Shown here piece after piece: positions 9,456-17,794 of a DNA stretch of 64,000 nucleotides. Below the pieces are notes generated by a model. That model was not told the DNA's origin. It did no database searches and was given only the letters and a program-made list of their open reading frames with translations. Source of the DNA: Enhydrobacter aerosaccus (GTDB taxonomy: Bacteria > Pseudomonadota > Alphaproteobacteria > Reyranellales > Reyranellaceae); contig CAIKZO010000011.1 of assembly GCA_903832005.1 (NCBI GenBank), forward strand, positions 45,731-109,730. Reading direction: 5' to 3'. Each line of letters opens with the position of its first letter. The first letter of the stretch is position 1. Both the position numbers and the translations under genes were made by a program.

Positions 9456-9644
9456 ATGAGCAGCACGACCGATAAGGTGAAGGGCGCCACCAACGAGGCC
9501 ATCGGCAAGGCCAAGCAGGGCATCGGCAATGCCGTCGGCAACGACAAGATGAAGGTCGATGGCGCGATCCAGGAAGCCAAGGGCGACGCTCAGCAGGCCG
9601 TTGGCCACGCCAAGGATGCCGTGAAAAAGGCCGTCGACGGCTAA
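9456..9644 (+). CDS. CsbD-family stress protein
   Basis: 62 residues, highly charged and Ala/Lys rich: [21 protein letters not shown] followed by a second [22 protein letters not shown] repeat-like helix. This is the CsbD (DUF883-like small amphipathic) pattern, a family induced by general stress in many bacteria; molecular role unknown. Ribosome site ACAGGAGGCACGA precedes the ATG at 9456, which decides the start over an upstream in-frame codon at 9420. A strong terminator follows. Confidence 0.88.
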   Translation: MSSTTDKVKGATNEAIGKAKQGIGNAVGNDKMKVDGAIQEAKGDAQQAVGHAKDAVKKAVDG

Positions 9645-9670
9645 CGGCGATCTCGACGAATAATAGATGG

Positions 9671-9702
9671 AAAGGCGTCCGCCGGAAGGCGGGCGCCTTT
9701 TC
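9671..9702 (+). terminator. intrinsic terminator after the CsbD gene
   Basis: GGCGTCCGCC, loop GGAA, GGCGGGCGCC, then TTTT. The stem is nearly perfect (one T opposite G) and the T run follows it directly. It lies 27 bases after the CsbD stop and before the next gene on the same strand. Confidence 0.85.
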
Positions 9703-9767
9703 GTTATGGCCAATCCGGGTGTAGCCTTCCCGTACAGGAACCGAAGAGTTCCTTCAGGGAGCGAAAC

Positions 9768-10988
9768 ATGAGCACCAAACGGCGAACCTTCATGGGCGGC
9801 GTATCGGCCGTTGCTGTCCTCACCGCATCGCGCACGGCGTGGAGTCAGGCGAAATACGACGACGGCGCGACCGACAAAGAGATCAAGATCGGCCACACCT
9901 GTCCCTATAGCGGTCCGGCCTCGGCCTATGGCGTGAACGGCAAGGCAGTGGTGGCCTATTTCGACATGATCAACGACCAGGGCGGCATCAATGGTCGCAA
10001 GGTCAAGGTGATCAGCCTCGACGACGGCTACAATCCGTCCAAGACGGTCGAATGCATACGCCAACTGGTCGAGCAGGAGAAAGTGCTGTGCACGCACAAC
10101 ACGCTCGGCACTGCGACCAACACGGCGGTCCATAAATACATGAACCAGAAGAAGGTGCCGCACCTCTATCTCGCGACCGGCGCGTCGAAGTGGGGCGATC
10201 CGAAGAACTTCCCGTGGACCATGGGCTACCAGCCCGACTACCACACCGAAGGCGCGATATACGCCAAGCATATCCTGGCCACGGTCAAGGATGCAAAGAT
10301 CGGCGTGCTGATGCAGAACGACGACTACGGAAAGGATTACTGGGAGGGCTTCAAGGAAGGCCTCGGCAAGCAGACCGGCCTCGTCGTCAAGCATGCGACT
10401 TACGAGATCAACGAGCCGACGGTCGACTCGCAAATCATCCAGCTCAAGGCGTCGGGCGCCAACGTCTTCTTCAACATCGCCACCCCGAAGTTCGCGGCCC
10501 AGGCGATGCGCAAGGTCGCGGACCTCGGCTGGAAACCGATCCACTACGTCAACAACGTTGCGGCAAGCGTCGGCACGGTGATGAAGCCCGCGGGCTTCGA
10601 CAACGTGCAGGGCGTGCTGACCGCCGCTTATTCGATGGACGCCACGGATTCAGCTTGGGACGACAACGCGGAGATGAAGGCCTTCAAGGCGTTCATGGCC
10701 AAGTACCATCCGACGGCGCATATCGCGGACAATGGCAACATCAACGGCTACACCGTCTCGGCGCTGATGGCCGAGACCTTGCGGCGCTGCGGCAACGAGT
10801 TGACCCGCGCAAACGTCATGAAGCAGGCAGCAGGTTACAAGAACTTCCGCGTGCCGTGCCTGCTGCCCGGCATCACCGTCAACACCAGCCCGACCGATTA
10901 CTATCCGATCCAGGCCGTCCAGCTGCAGCGCTTCAAGGGCCAGACCTGGGAGCTGTTTGGCGACATCATGCGCGCCGAGAGCAGCTGA
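9768..10988 (+). CDS. ABC transporter substrate-binding protein, branched-chain amino acid type, Tat-exported
   Basis: 406 residues. N-terminus MSTKRRTFMGGVSAVAVL has a twin-arginine motif (RRTFMG) and ends its signal near TAWSQA. The body is a type I periplasmic binding fold: IKIGHTCPYSGPASAYGVNGK, YFDMINDQGGINGRKVKVISLDDGYNPSKT, and GVLMQNDDYGKDYWEGFKEGL. The family binds amino acids, amides, aromatics or other small organics. No permease or ATPase is adjacent, so it is an orphan binding protein that must use a transporter elsewhere. Ribosome site CAGGGAGCG precedes the ATG. Confidence 0.9.
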   Translation: MSTKRRTFMGGVSAVAVLTASRTAWSQAKYDDGATDKEIKIGHTCPYSGPASAYGVNGKAVVAYFDMINDQGGINGRKVKVISLDDGYNPSKTVECIRQLVEQEKVLCTHNTLGTATNTAVHKYMNQKKVPHLYLATGASKWGDPKNFPWTMGYQPDYHTEGAIYAKHILATVKDAKIGVLMQNDDYGKDYWEGFKEGLGKQTGLVVKHATYEINEPTVDSQIIQLKASGANVFFNIATPKFAAQAMRKVADLGWKPIHYVNNVAASVGTVMKPAGFDNVQGVLTAAYSMDATDSAWDDNAEMKAFKAFMAKYHPTAHIADNGNINGYTVSALMAETLRRCGNELTRANVMKQAAGYKNFRVPCLLPGITVNTSPTDYYPIQAVQLQRFKGQTWELFGDIMRAESS

Positions 10989-11004
10989 AAGCCGGGCCCC
11001 AACG

Positions 11005-11037
11005 CAAAACGAGCCGGGTGTGGGATCCCCGGCTCGT
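11005..11037 (-). terminator. hairpin between convergent genes, terminator for the pilin transcript
   Basis: ACGAGCCGGG (11009-11018) pairs perfectly over 10 bp with CCCGGCTCGT (11028-11037). Read on the minus strand the stem is followed by TTTTG, giving a short U run after the pilin gene. Read on the plus strand there is no U run, only CTCGT, so plus-strand action for the upstream binding-protein gene would be weaker. Confidence 0.6.
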
Positions 11038-11064
11038 CTCGTAAACTGGTACTCGAAGCAGATA

Positions 11065-11229
11065 TCAGCTCATCGCGTTCGAGACATTGCCGAGCACGGT
11101 GTTGAGTTTGGTGCTGACCTTGCCAATCGCGGTGATCGCGGCAACCGCGATCAGGGAGGCGATGAGCGTGTACTCGATCGCCGTGGCGCCGTGTTCGTTC
11201 TTCATGAGCTTGCGGAAAATAGACAGCAT
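11065..11229 (-). CDS. Flp-family type IVb pilin
   Basis: 54 residues: MLSIFRKLMKNEHGATAIEYTLIA and a hydrophobic helix ending VGNVSNAMS-like. The GATAIEYTLIASLIAVAA segment is the Flp/PilA prepilin signature: cleavage after Gly, Glu at mature position 5 with the following Tyr. The pilin forms thin adhesive Tad pili. The ATG at 11229 is preceded by GGGGATCTAAAG; an upstream in-frame extension to 11322 has no pilin features. No tad assembly genes (cpa/tad) are in this window, so the machinery must be elsewhere. Confidence 0.9.
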   Translation of the reverse strand: MLSIFRKLMKNEHGATAIEYTLIASLIAVAAITAIGKVSTKLNTVLGNVSNAMS

Positions 11230-11385
11230 CTTTAGATCCCCGAATTCATTCAATTTCGAAAAGAAATGCACACCTTGAACACGGCGGAGTGTACGCATTC
11301 GCGGGAAAAACCCGGCATGCATTAGGGTATCGTTTGATGTCCGCCTGTAACGATTGCAGCAAATTGCAGTAGTGCAATTTTGTCT

Positions 11386-12219
11386 TCAGGCCGCCTTCTG
11401 GGTCGTCGACGGGCCGTCGTTCAACGCCAATTCAAAGCCGGGTTCGGCAATGTGGACCTCGACCTCGGGGAAGCGCTGGCGCACCGCATCGGCGAAGGCG
11501 GTCCACGGCTCCGACGTCGCGCCCATCATCGCGTGGAAGTATTCGTGTGGCGGATAGAGCACTACGACCTTGGGCTTGAGGGCTGCGACCCCGCGCACGA
11601 CGTCGGCAATGAAATTGAGCTGCATGCCAGCCAACAGAACGTCGGTGCGATGACGGGTGCCGAGGTCGGCGATCTCCGCATCCGTCATCTTGGTGTTGAA
11701 GCCCTCGTTATAGTTCAGGATCGTGCGCCCGTCCGGCAGCGTCACATGAAAGCCGGTGTAGGGCGAATAGAACGGGGCCCGCGTGGCGCTGCTCCAGGCC
11801 CAGGAGAGCTGCGTGGCGTTGCCGTGGAAGAGGGCGCGGCTCAGCGCCTTCGGCAAGTTGATGTCGCGGTGTTTCCAGCGGAAGGCCGAGAGGGTGAAGC
11901 CGGGCACCGAGATCGTCTCGAAGCGCTTGGGATCGATCACCCGCATCTGGTTGCGCGGGATGCCGCGGCGCCATTCGAGGAACGAGCAGACCGACGGCGC
12001 GCCGATCACGGTGGCGCCGGTCTCCTTGGCGATCACCGGCACGTCGAGGAAATGCTCTTCGTGGCCATGCGTCACGCAGATGTACTTGGCGTGCTTGAAG
12101 TCGGCCAAGTGGAACCACTCCGCGCCGCAGTAGGGGCGGAAGAACGGATCGAAGAACAGGGCGCCGTCCGGCGTCTCGATCGAGAGGGCCGACCAGCCGA
12201 AGTAACGGATCTTGGTCAT
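11386..12219 (-). CDS. MBL-fold metallohydrolase
   Basis: 277 residues, UlaG/MBL-like. Opens MTKIRYFGWSALSIETPDG and LFFDPFFRPYCG, then the metal motif HGHEEH at residues 51-56 in which the canonical Asp of HxHxDH is Glu. Later LPDGRTILNYNEGFNTKM and PPHEYFHAMMG supply further candidate ligands. Substrate unknown. The ATG at 12219 begins the beta strand; an in-frame extension to 12291 looks non-coding. It ends a minus-strand run with the BNR protein and binding protein upstream (34-base gap). Confidence 0.82.
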   Translation of the reverse strand: MTKIRYFGWSALSIETPDGALFFDPFFRPYCGAEWFHLADFKHAKYICVTHGHEEHFLDVPVIAKETGATVIGAPSVCSFLEWRRGIPRNQMRVIDPKRFETISVPGFTLSAFRWKHRDINLPKALSRALFHGNATQLSWAWSSATRAPFYSPYTGFHVTLPDGRTILNYNEGFNTKMTDAEIADLGTRHRTDVLLAGMQLNFIADVVRGVAALKPKVVVLYPPHEYFHAMMGATSEPWTAFADAVRQRFPEVEVHIAEPGFELALNDGPSTTQKAA

Positions 12220-12253
12220 GCCACCCGAGTCAGCATCTTTCGTGCCACGCCTT

Positions 12254-13306
12254 CTACCCGCATGCCACTGAGTAGATGTGCTGGACCTCACCCGGCAGCG
12301 GCATGGCCTGCCAGGTGTCGCCGCCGTCCTGCGTGCCGAACACTTCGCCGTCGTAGCGCGCGCCGATATAGACCTGCTTGGGATCGCGGGCGTTCAGGCC
12401 GATCGACATGATCGTACCGTGGACCTGGACCTTGTCGAAGCGCTTCCAACTCTGGCCGTTGTCCTGGCTGCGGTAGAGCCCGCCGTCATGGCTCGAGGCC
12501 GCCACGGAGAGGGCGGCATAGAGCGTGTTGGGCTCGGCGGGCGAGACCTTCACATCGCGGCCGTAGGTCGTGGGCGAGAAGCGGCCGACCTCCATGTCCT
12601 GCCAGGTCTTGCCATGGTCGGTCGTGCGGAACAGGCCCATGCGCAGCGCCAGGATAGGCGATTCAGGATCGGCCGGGTTGATGGTGACAGCATGACCGTC
12701 GAGCATGCCTTCGGCCGTGGTGTCGCTCACGATCTTGCTCTTGAGATGCTCCCGCTCCGACAGCTTGATCAGCCCGGCGCTGCAGTCGGCCCAGCTTTCG
12801 CCGCCGTCGGTCGAACGCATCACACCGTTGATCTCGAGGGCGGCGTAGATCTCGTCCGGCGTCTTCGGATTCTGCGCGAGCCGCATCACGCGCGAGGCGA
12901 AGGGGCCGGTGCAATGTGTGTCGATCTTCGGCGTGGCGAGCTTGCGCCAGGAGGCGCCGCCGTCCTCGCTGCGATAGACATCGATCGGCGAGGCACCGGC
13001 CAGCATGCGGTTGGGATCGCGGCTGTCGACCATGAACGACCAGACCTGCTTGCTCGCGTCAGGGAAATTCGCACGCTTGAACGAGGCGCCGGCATCGGTG
13101 CTGAGCCATACGCCATCGTTGGTCCCGGCGAAGACCTTCTTCGGATCGGTCGGATGCACGAACACAGTATAGGCCTCGACGCTGCCCAGCACATGCTGCC
13201 AGTCGCCGCCGTTGGCGGCGCGGCGGAAGACTCCCGTTTTGCCGGGATGATCCGGCTTGCCGAAGTAACCGGCGACTCCGACGTAGATGTTCGACGAATC
13301 GGCCAT
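12254..13306 (-). CDS. BNR/sortilin-like beta-propeller protein
   Basis: 350 residues made of repeated blades carrying Asp-box motifs: STDAGASFKR, SEDGGASWRK, STDGGESWAD, TTDHGKTWQD, SQDNGQSWKR and TQDGGDTWQA. These S/T-x-D-x-G-x-S/T-W turns are seen in sialidase, VPS10 and Ycf48-type propellers. No catalytic sialidase residues or signal peptide are obvious, so a cytosolic scaffold or a non-enzymatic role is likely. Start ATG at 13306 has GAGGAGG at good spacing; a longer frame to 13516 overlaps the upstream gene. Eleven bases separate it from the upstream binding-protein gene, so they are probably cotranscribed. Confidence 0.82.
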   Translation of the reverse strand: MADSSNIYVGVAGYFGKPDHPGKTGVFRRAANGGDWQHVLGSVEAYTVFVHPTDPKKVFAGTNDGVWLSTDAGASFKRANFPDASKQVWSFMVDSRDPNRMLAGASPIDVYRSEDGGASWRKLATPKIDTHCTGPFASRVMRLAQNPKTPDEIYAALEINGVMRSTDGGESWADCSAGLIKLSEREHLKSKIVSDTTAEGMLDGHAVTINPADPESPILALRMGLFRTTDHGKTWQDMEVGRFSPTTYGRDVKVSPAEPNTLYAALSVAASSHDGGLYRSQDNGQSWKRFDKVQVHGTIMSIGLNARDPKQVYIGARYDGEVFGTQDGGDTWQAMPLPGEVQHIYSVACG

Positions 13307-13317
13307 GACGAACCTCC

Positions 13318-14532
13318 TCAGTTCTTCGCGATCATTTTGCAGGCGCCCGGGTCCATCGGACGGAAGGCTTGCTCGGCCGGCACCGTCGCGATCAGCTTGT
13401 AGTAATCCCACGGGCCTTTTGACTCCGCGGGCGTCTTCACCTCGAAGAGATACATATCGTGCATCTTGCGACCGTCGGCGCGGATGTAGCTCTTGCCGAA
13501 CAGGGGATCGTCCCACTTCTCGGACTTGAGATAGGCCATGACCTTCTCGGGATTGTCCGTACCCACCGCCTTGATGGCGTTGAGGTAAGCGAGCGTCGCC
13601 GAGTAATAGCCGGCCTGTGACATGGTCGGCATCTTGCCCCTGTACTTCTCGCCGAAGCGCTTGGAGAAGGCGCGGGTCTTGTCGTTCAGGTCCCAGTAGA
13701 ACGCCTCGGTGAGGCGCAGGCCCTGGGCGCGCTCCAGGCCGAGCGAGTGAACGTCGGACACGAAAGCGAGCAGGGCGGCGAGCTTCTGGCCACCCTTGAC
13801 GATGCCGAACTCGGCCGCCTGCTTGATCGTGTTGACGGTGTCGCCGCCGGCGTTGGCGAGCGCGATCACCTGGGCTTTGGATGCCTGGGCTTGCAGCAGG
13901 AAGGACGAGAAGTCGCTGGTGTTGATCGGATGCTTCACCTCGCCCACGATCTTGCCGCCGGCTTTGGTGACGACATCGGAAGCATCGCGCTGCAGGGCGT
14001 AGCCGAAGGCATAGTCGGCGACGATGAAGTACCAGTCCTTGCCCCCGTCCTTGACGATGGCCGAGCCGGTCACGTTGGCAAGTGCGCCGGTGTCGTAGAC
14101 CCAGTGCACGGTGTAGGGATTGCAGAACTTGCCGGTGATGTCGGACGAGCCGGGGTCGGGCGCGAGGAACAGCTTCTTCTTCTCACCAGCGACATTCTCG
14201 ATGGCGATGGAGGAGGAGGACGCGCCGGCGCCCATGATCATGTCGACCTTCTCCTCGGAGTACCACCGGCCGGCGAGAGAGGCAGCGACGTCGGGCTTGT
14301 TCTGGATGTCGCCGTAGACGATCTCGATCTTCTTGCCGAGGATCGTGCCGCCGAAATCGTCGATCGCCATCTGCGCGGCAAGGACGGTGCCCATGCCGTT
14401 GATGTCGGCGTAGAGGCTCGACAGGTCGGTGGCGACGCCGATCTTGACGGTGTCGTCGGAGAGCTGTGCGGCGGCGGGCAAGGTCCACGCGGCGGAAAGA
14501 CAGACCGCCGTCCAGAATACAGAACGCTTCAT
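13318..14532 (-). CDS. ABC transporter substrate-binding protein, branched-chain amino acid type
   Basis: 404 residues with Sec signal MKRSVFWTAVCLSAAWTLPAAAQ. Type I binding fold: TVKIGVATDLSSLYADINGMG, AAQMAIDDFGG, IEIVYGDIQNKPDVAAS, MIMGAGASSSSIAIENV (ligand-loop Ser run), and WYFIVADYAFGYALQRDAS. An orphan with no permease nearby; first gene of a minus-strand run with the BNR and MBL genes. Divergent from the dienelactone hydrolase gene across 55 bases, which must hold both promoters. Confidence 0.9.
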   Translation of the reverse strand: MKRSVFWTAVCLSAAWTLPAAAQLSDDTVKIGVATDLSSLYADINGMGTVLAAQMAIDDFGGTILGKKIEIVYGDIQNKPDVAASLAGRWYSEEKVDMIMGAGASSSSIAIENVAGEKKKLFLAPDPGSSDITGKFCNPYTVHWVYDTGALANVTGSAIVKDGGKDWYFIVADYAFGYALQRDASDVVTKAGGKIVGEVKHPINTSDFSSFLLQAQASKAQVIALANAGGDTVNTIKQAAEFGIVKGGQKLAALLAFVSDVHSLGLERAQGLRLTEAFYWDLNDKTRAFSKRFGEKYRGKMPTMSQAGYYSATLAYLNAIKAVGTDNPEKVMAYLKSEKWDDPLFGKSYIRADGRKMHDMYLFEVKTPAESKGPWDYYKLIATVPAEQAFRPMDPGACKMIAKN

Positions 14533-14587
14533 CGTTTCACTCCCAAGGCCTTATAATTGCCCGAAGCGTAAGGGGAGAGAGACGGTC

Positions 14588-15331
14588 ATGAAAGAGCAAA
14601 TCGTCGACATAAAGACGAAGGACGGCGCCATGGAGACCTTCCTGGTCTGTCCGGAGCGCGACGGACCGTACCCGGTGGTGCTGTTCCTGATGGATGCCCC
14701 CGGCATCCGCGAGGAACTCTACGACATGGCGCGTCGGCTTGCGACCAGCGGCTATTACGTGATGCTGCCCAATCTCTACTACCGTGCGGGCCGCGACACG
14801 AAATATGGGCCGGACGTATTGGACAAGGGCAGCGCCGAGCAGGCGCGCATGCGGGCCGTTCGGACCAAGATGACGATTCCGCCGGTCATGGATGACGTGG
14901 CCGCCATGATTTCCTTCGCAGACGAGCAGAAGGAAGTGAAGAAGGGCGCGCCGGTGGGAACGCATGGCTACTGCATGAGCGGACCGTACTCGCTCGCGGC
15001 GGCGGCGCGCTACCCCGACCGGATTGCGGCGGCGGCATCGTTCTACGGCACCTGGCTGGTGAGCGAGAATGTCGAGAGTCCGCACCTCACGCTCGCGAAG
15101 GCCAAGGGCGAGCTCTACATCTCCTGCGCCGAGCACGACGAACTGGCGCCGCCCGACATGGTGAAGGAACTGAAGGCGCTGTTCGATAAATCAGGCAACG
15201 GCGGCGAGCTCGAGATTCAGATGGGCGTCCATCACGGTTTCGCCTTCCCGCAACGCTATTGCTACGACAAGCCGGCGGCCGAGCGGCATTGGGAACGGTT
15301 GCTGTCGCTCTATGAGCGGCGCCTGGGTTAA
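14588..15331 (+). CDS. dienelactone hydrolase family protein
   Basis: 247-residue alpha/beta hydrolase. Catalytic triad candidates: Cys129 in GTHGYCMSG, Asp184 in AEHDELAP and His215/216 in VHHGFAFP, matching the DLH layout with a Cys nucleophile. In chlorocatechol pathways DLH opens dienelactones, but most family members are of unknown substrate; no ring-cleavage genes are nearby. The ATG at 14588 starts MKEQIVDIKTKDG; GGGGAGAGAGACGG upstream is a plausible ribosome site. The frame is open upstream, but that portion is antisense to the binding protein gene. Confidence 0.88.
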   Translation: MKEQIVDIKTKDGAMETFLVCPERDGPYPVVLFLMDAPGIREELYDMARRLATSGYYVMLPNLYYRAGRDTKYGPDVLDKGSAEQARMRAVRTKMTIPPVMDDVAAMISFADEQKEVKKGAPVGTHGYCMSGPYSLAAAARYPDRIAAAASFYGTWLVSENVESPHLTLAKAKGELYISCAEHDELAPPDMVKELKALFDKSGNGGELEIQMGVHHGFAFPQRYCYDKPAAERHWERLLSLYERRLG

Positions 15332-15343
15332 GGGGAAGAAACA

Positions 15344-16144
15344 ATGATGAAACGCATTCTGCTGGCGGCCTTTGCCGCCGTACTCGTCGCGGCAACGGCA
15401 CAGGCCCAGACGACCAAGCCCAAGGTGACCGACCTGGGAGGTGCGCCGGAGTCGATCATCTGGATCGGCAATAGCTTCTTCTACTTCAACAACGGCATGG
15501 GCGGGCATGTCGGCCGCCTCAATGCCTCGGCCGAAGCCGCGAAGGCGCTGCGGAGCACCGAGGCCACGATCAGCGGTTCGAGCCTGCAGTGGCACGATGT
15601 CGAATCGTACTTCCGGCCGAACGCCGTCGGCGCCTTCTCCTTCGATCCGGAGAACAACGTCGTCTTCAACAAGAACGAAAAGCTCTTCGACGCGGCCGTG
15701 ATGATGGATTGCAGCCAGTGCCCGATCCATCCCACGCTGAAGTCGCAGTTCACCGAATACGCCAAGAAGGACTCCGACATCGTGCGTAAGCACGGCGGCA
15801 AGCCGGTGCTATTCATGTCCTGGGCCTACCAGAACAAGCCCGAGATGACGGAAGGTCTCGCCGAGGCCTACACCGTCGCCGGCAACGACAACAACGTGCT
15901 GGTGATCCCGGCGGGCTTGGCTTTCGCCCGCGTGATCAAGGAACATCCGGAGATCACGCTCTATATCGCTGACAAGCGCCACCCGACCCTGGCCGGCACT
16001 TACCTGGGTGCGGCCACCAGCTACGCCGCGCTGTTCAAACACTCCCCGGTCGGCCTCGCGTACACGGCCGGACTCGATCCGGCGGTCGCGAAGACCCTGC
16101 AGGAGGCCGCGTGGGCCACCGTGCAGGCGTACTACGCGAAGTAG
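15344..16144 (+). CDS. secreted SGNH/GDSL-like hydrolase
   Basis: 266 residues with signal peptide MMKRILLAAFAAVLVAATAQA. Block I is IIWIGNSFFYFNNGMG, with the nucleophile Ser in IGNS. The C-terminal DKRHPTLAGTYLG supplies the Asp and His of the DxxH catalytic pair. Extracytoplasmic esterase or lipase-like activity is inferred; substrate unknown. AAGGGGAAGAAACA precedes the ATG and the gene is 12 bases after the dienelactone hydrolase gene, so the two hydrolases are probably cotranscribed. Confidence 0.75.
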   Translation: MMKRILLAAFAAVLVAATAQAQTTKPKVTDLGGAPESIIWIGNSFFYFNNGMGGHVGRLNASAEAAKALRSTEATISGSSLQWHDVESYFRPNAVGAFSFDPENNVVFNKNEKLFDAAVMMDCSQCPIHPTLKSQFTEYAKKDSDIVRKHGGKPVLFMSWAYQNKPEMTEGLAEAYTVAGNDNNVLVIPAGLAFARVIKEHPEITLYIADKRHPTLAGTYLGAATSYAALFKHSPVGLAYTAGLDPAVAKTLQEAAWATVQAYYAK

Positions 16145-17233
16145 CTAGTTCGGCGCGATGCTCGGCTTGAACTTCTGGACACGCTCGGCGTTGTCGACTT
16201 CGCCGGTGTAGACGTTGCCCTTGGAATCGACGGCGATCGTGTGGACCCAGTGGAACTGGCCGGCGTAGCGACCTGAGCGGCCGACGGTGGCGACGACCTT
16301 GCCGTCAGCGCGGTTGAGGATGCGCATCGTGTTGTTCTCACCGTCGACGTTCAGCAGGTAGGTCTGCTTGGCGTCCGGCCAGAAATTGAGGTCCCAGACC
16401 GCGCCGTTGCCGAGCGTGGCCTTGTCGTAGAACCACTCGGTCACGTAGGTGCCGTCCTTCTTGAAGACCTGGATGCGGTTGTTGATGCGGTCGCAGACGT
16501 AGACCAAGCCGTCGTTCGAGACCTTGGCGCAATGCACCGGGTTGCCGAACTGCTGGGAGATGGGTGCCGCCGGGTCGTATTTGGCCTGCTTGTCGTCGTT
16601 CGGCTTGTGCCCGTAGGCGCCCCAGTGGCGCTTGTAGGCGCCGGTCTCCGAATCGAACACGATGACGCGGCGATTGCCGTAGCCGTCGGCAACGTAGACC
16701 TCGTTCGCGGTCTCGTCGACCTGGATGTCGGCGGGCTTGCCGAGCAGGGCGGTGTCGTTGCTGCCGCCGGTCGGGCCCAGTTTGCCGATGGTGAGGACCA
16801 GCTTGCCATCATGGCTGAACTTGAACAGGGCGCTGTCGGTGTCGGCATTGCCGCTCAGCCAGACGAAACCCCTCTTGTCGACATAGAGTCCGTGCTCGCG
16901 GCCGGGCCAGGGATCGTTGGACGGACCACCCCAGCCCTGGACGAAGGTGCCGTCCGCATCGAACTCCAGCACCGAGGGAGCGGGGACGCAGCAGTTGCTG
17001 CGCGGCGGCTTCAAGGTCGCGCCTTTTTCATCCTCCGAGAGGGAGCGCGGGCGCTGCAGCACCCAGACATGGTCCTTGGAATCGACGGCGACGCTCGCCA
17101 CCTGGCCCAGGATCCAGTTGTTGGGCAGGGGCTTGGGCCAAAACGGGTCGACGGTGAATTGCGGAACGGGTTGAGCAAAAGCGGGGTACGCGAACGCCAG
17201 AAGGGCAGAGAACGCCCAGGCCAAGAGTCTCAT
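16145..17233 (-). CDS. secreted NHL-repeat beta-propeller protein
   Basis: 362 residues with Sec signal MRLLAWAFSALLAFAYPAFAQ. Contains NHL-type repeats such as VASVAVDSKDHVWVLQRP, HGLYVDKRGFVWLSGNA, ADIQVDETANEVYVADGYGN and TIAVDSKGNVYTGEVDNAERVQKF. Proteins of this form include peptidyl-glycine alpha-amidating lyase-like and 6-bladed propeller proteins; no enzyme activity can be assigned. Its stop abuts the stop of the SGNH hydrolase on the other strand with no terminator between them. Confidence 0.82.
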   Translation of the reverse strand: MRLLAWAFSALLAFAYPAFAQPVPQFTVDPFWPKPLPNNWILGQVASVAVDSKDHVWVLQRPRSLSEDEKGATLKPPRSNCCVPAPSVLEFDADGTFVQGWGGPSNDPWPGREHGLYVDKRGFVWLSGNADTDSALFKFSHDGKLVLTIGKLGPTGGSNDTALLGKPADIQVDETANEVYVADGYGNRRVIVFDSETGAYKRHWGAYGHKPNDDKQAKYDPAAPISQQFGNPVHCAKVSNDGLVYVCDRINNRIQVFKKDGTYVTEWFYDKATLGNGAVWDLNFWPDAKQTYLLNVDGENNTMRILNRADGKVVATVGRSGRYAGQFHWVHTIAVDSKGNVYTGEVDNAERVQKFKPSIAPN

Positions 17234-17250
17234 CAGTTTCCCCCATGCGG

Positions 17251-17754
17251 TTATGCGGCTTGTGCCGCCTTTGGTTTCTTGTTCTGCCAGTCGTTCAGAA
17301 TGTCGCGCGCGTGGCTCTTCTTCGGGTCCATATCCGCCTCGTGGCCCGGTACCTTTGCCGTCAGCTCGATCACGTAGCCGTTGGGATCGCGAAAATAGAT
17401 CGAGCGGATGAACTTGTGGTCGGAGATGCCGCGTACCTCGCGGCCCTCCGCTTTGCCCTTGGCGAACATGCTTTCGAGAGCCTCCGCCGAGACTTCGAGC
17501 GCGATATGCAGGTCGAAATCATGCTGTTCCTTGAACTGGAACGGCATGGTGGGCGCCTCGAAGAAGGCGAGGCAGGAGCCGTCGTCGAGCTGGTAGAAAG
17601 TGTGAAGGACGCCGCCGTCGGTGTCGCGGCCGCTCATCGTCCGCTCGATCTTGAGCGAATGCACCAGCGGCAGGCCGAGGAAACCCTCGTAGAACTGCCG
17701 GGTCTCCTCGGAGTCACGGCAGCGATACGCGTTGTGATGCAGGCCTTTGATCAT
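17251..17754 (-). CDS. VOC (glyoxalase/bleomycin-resistance) family protein
   Basis: 167 residues. VOC features: GLHHNAYRCRDSEETRQFYEGF at the start (first metal-ligand His at about 6-7), FYQLDDGSCLAFFEAP, and the C-terminal RSIYFRDPNGYVIELTAK block with Glu as metal ligand. Family members are metal-dependent dioxygenases, isomerases or binding proteins; the substrate is not predictable. Seventeen bases upstream of the NHL gene on the same strand, so likely cotranscribed. Confidence 0.85.
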   Translation of the reverse strand: MIKGLHHNAYRCRDSEETRQFYEGFLGLPLVHSLKIERTMSGRDTDGGVLHTFYQLDDGSCLAFFEAPTMPFQFKEQHDFDLHIALEVSAEALESMFAKGKAEGREVRGISDHKFIRSIYFRDPNGYVIELTAKVPGHEADMDPKKSHARDILNDWQNKKPKAAQAA

Positions 17755-17794
17755 CGAAGCCCTCGCTTATGTGATTTGCTCGCTGGCGAACAAA

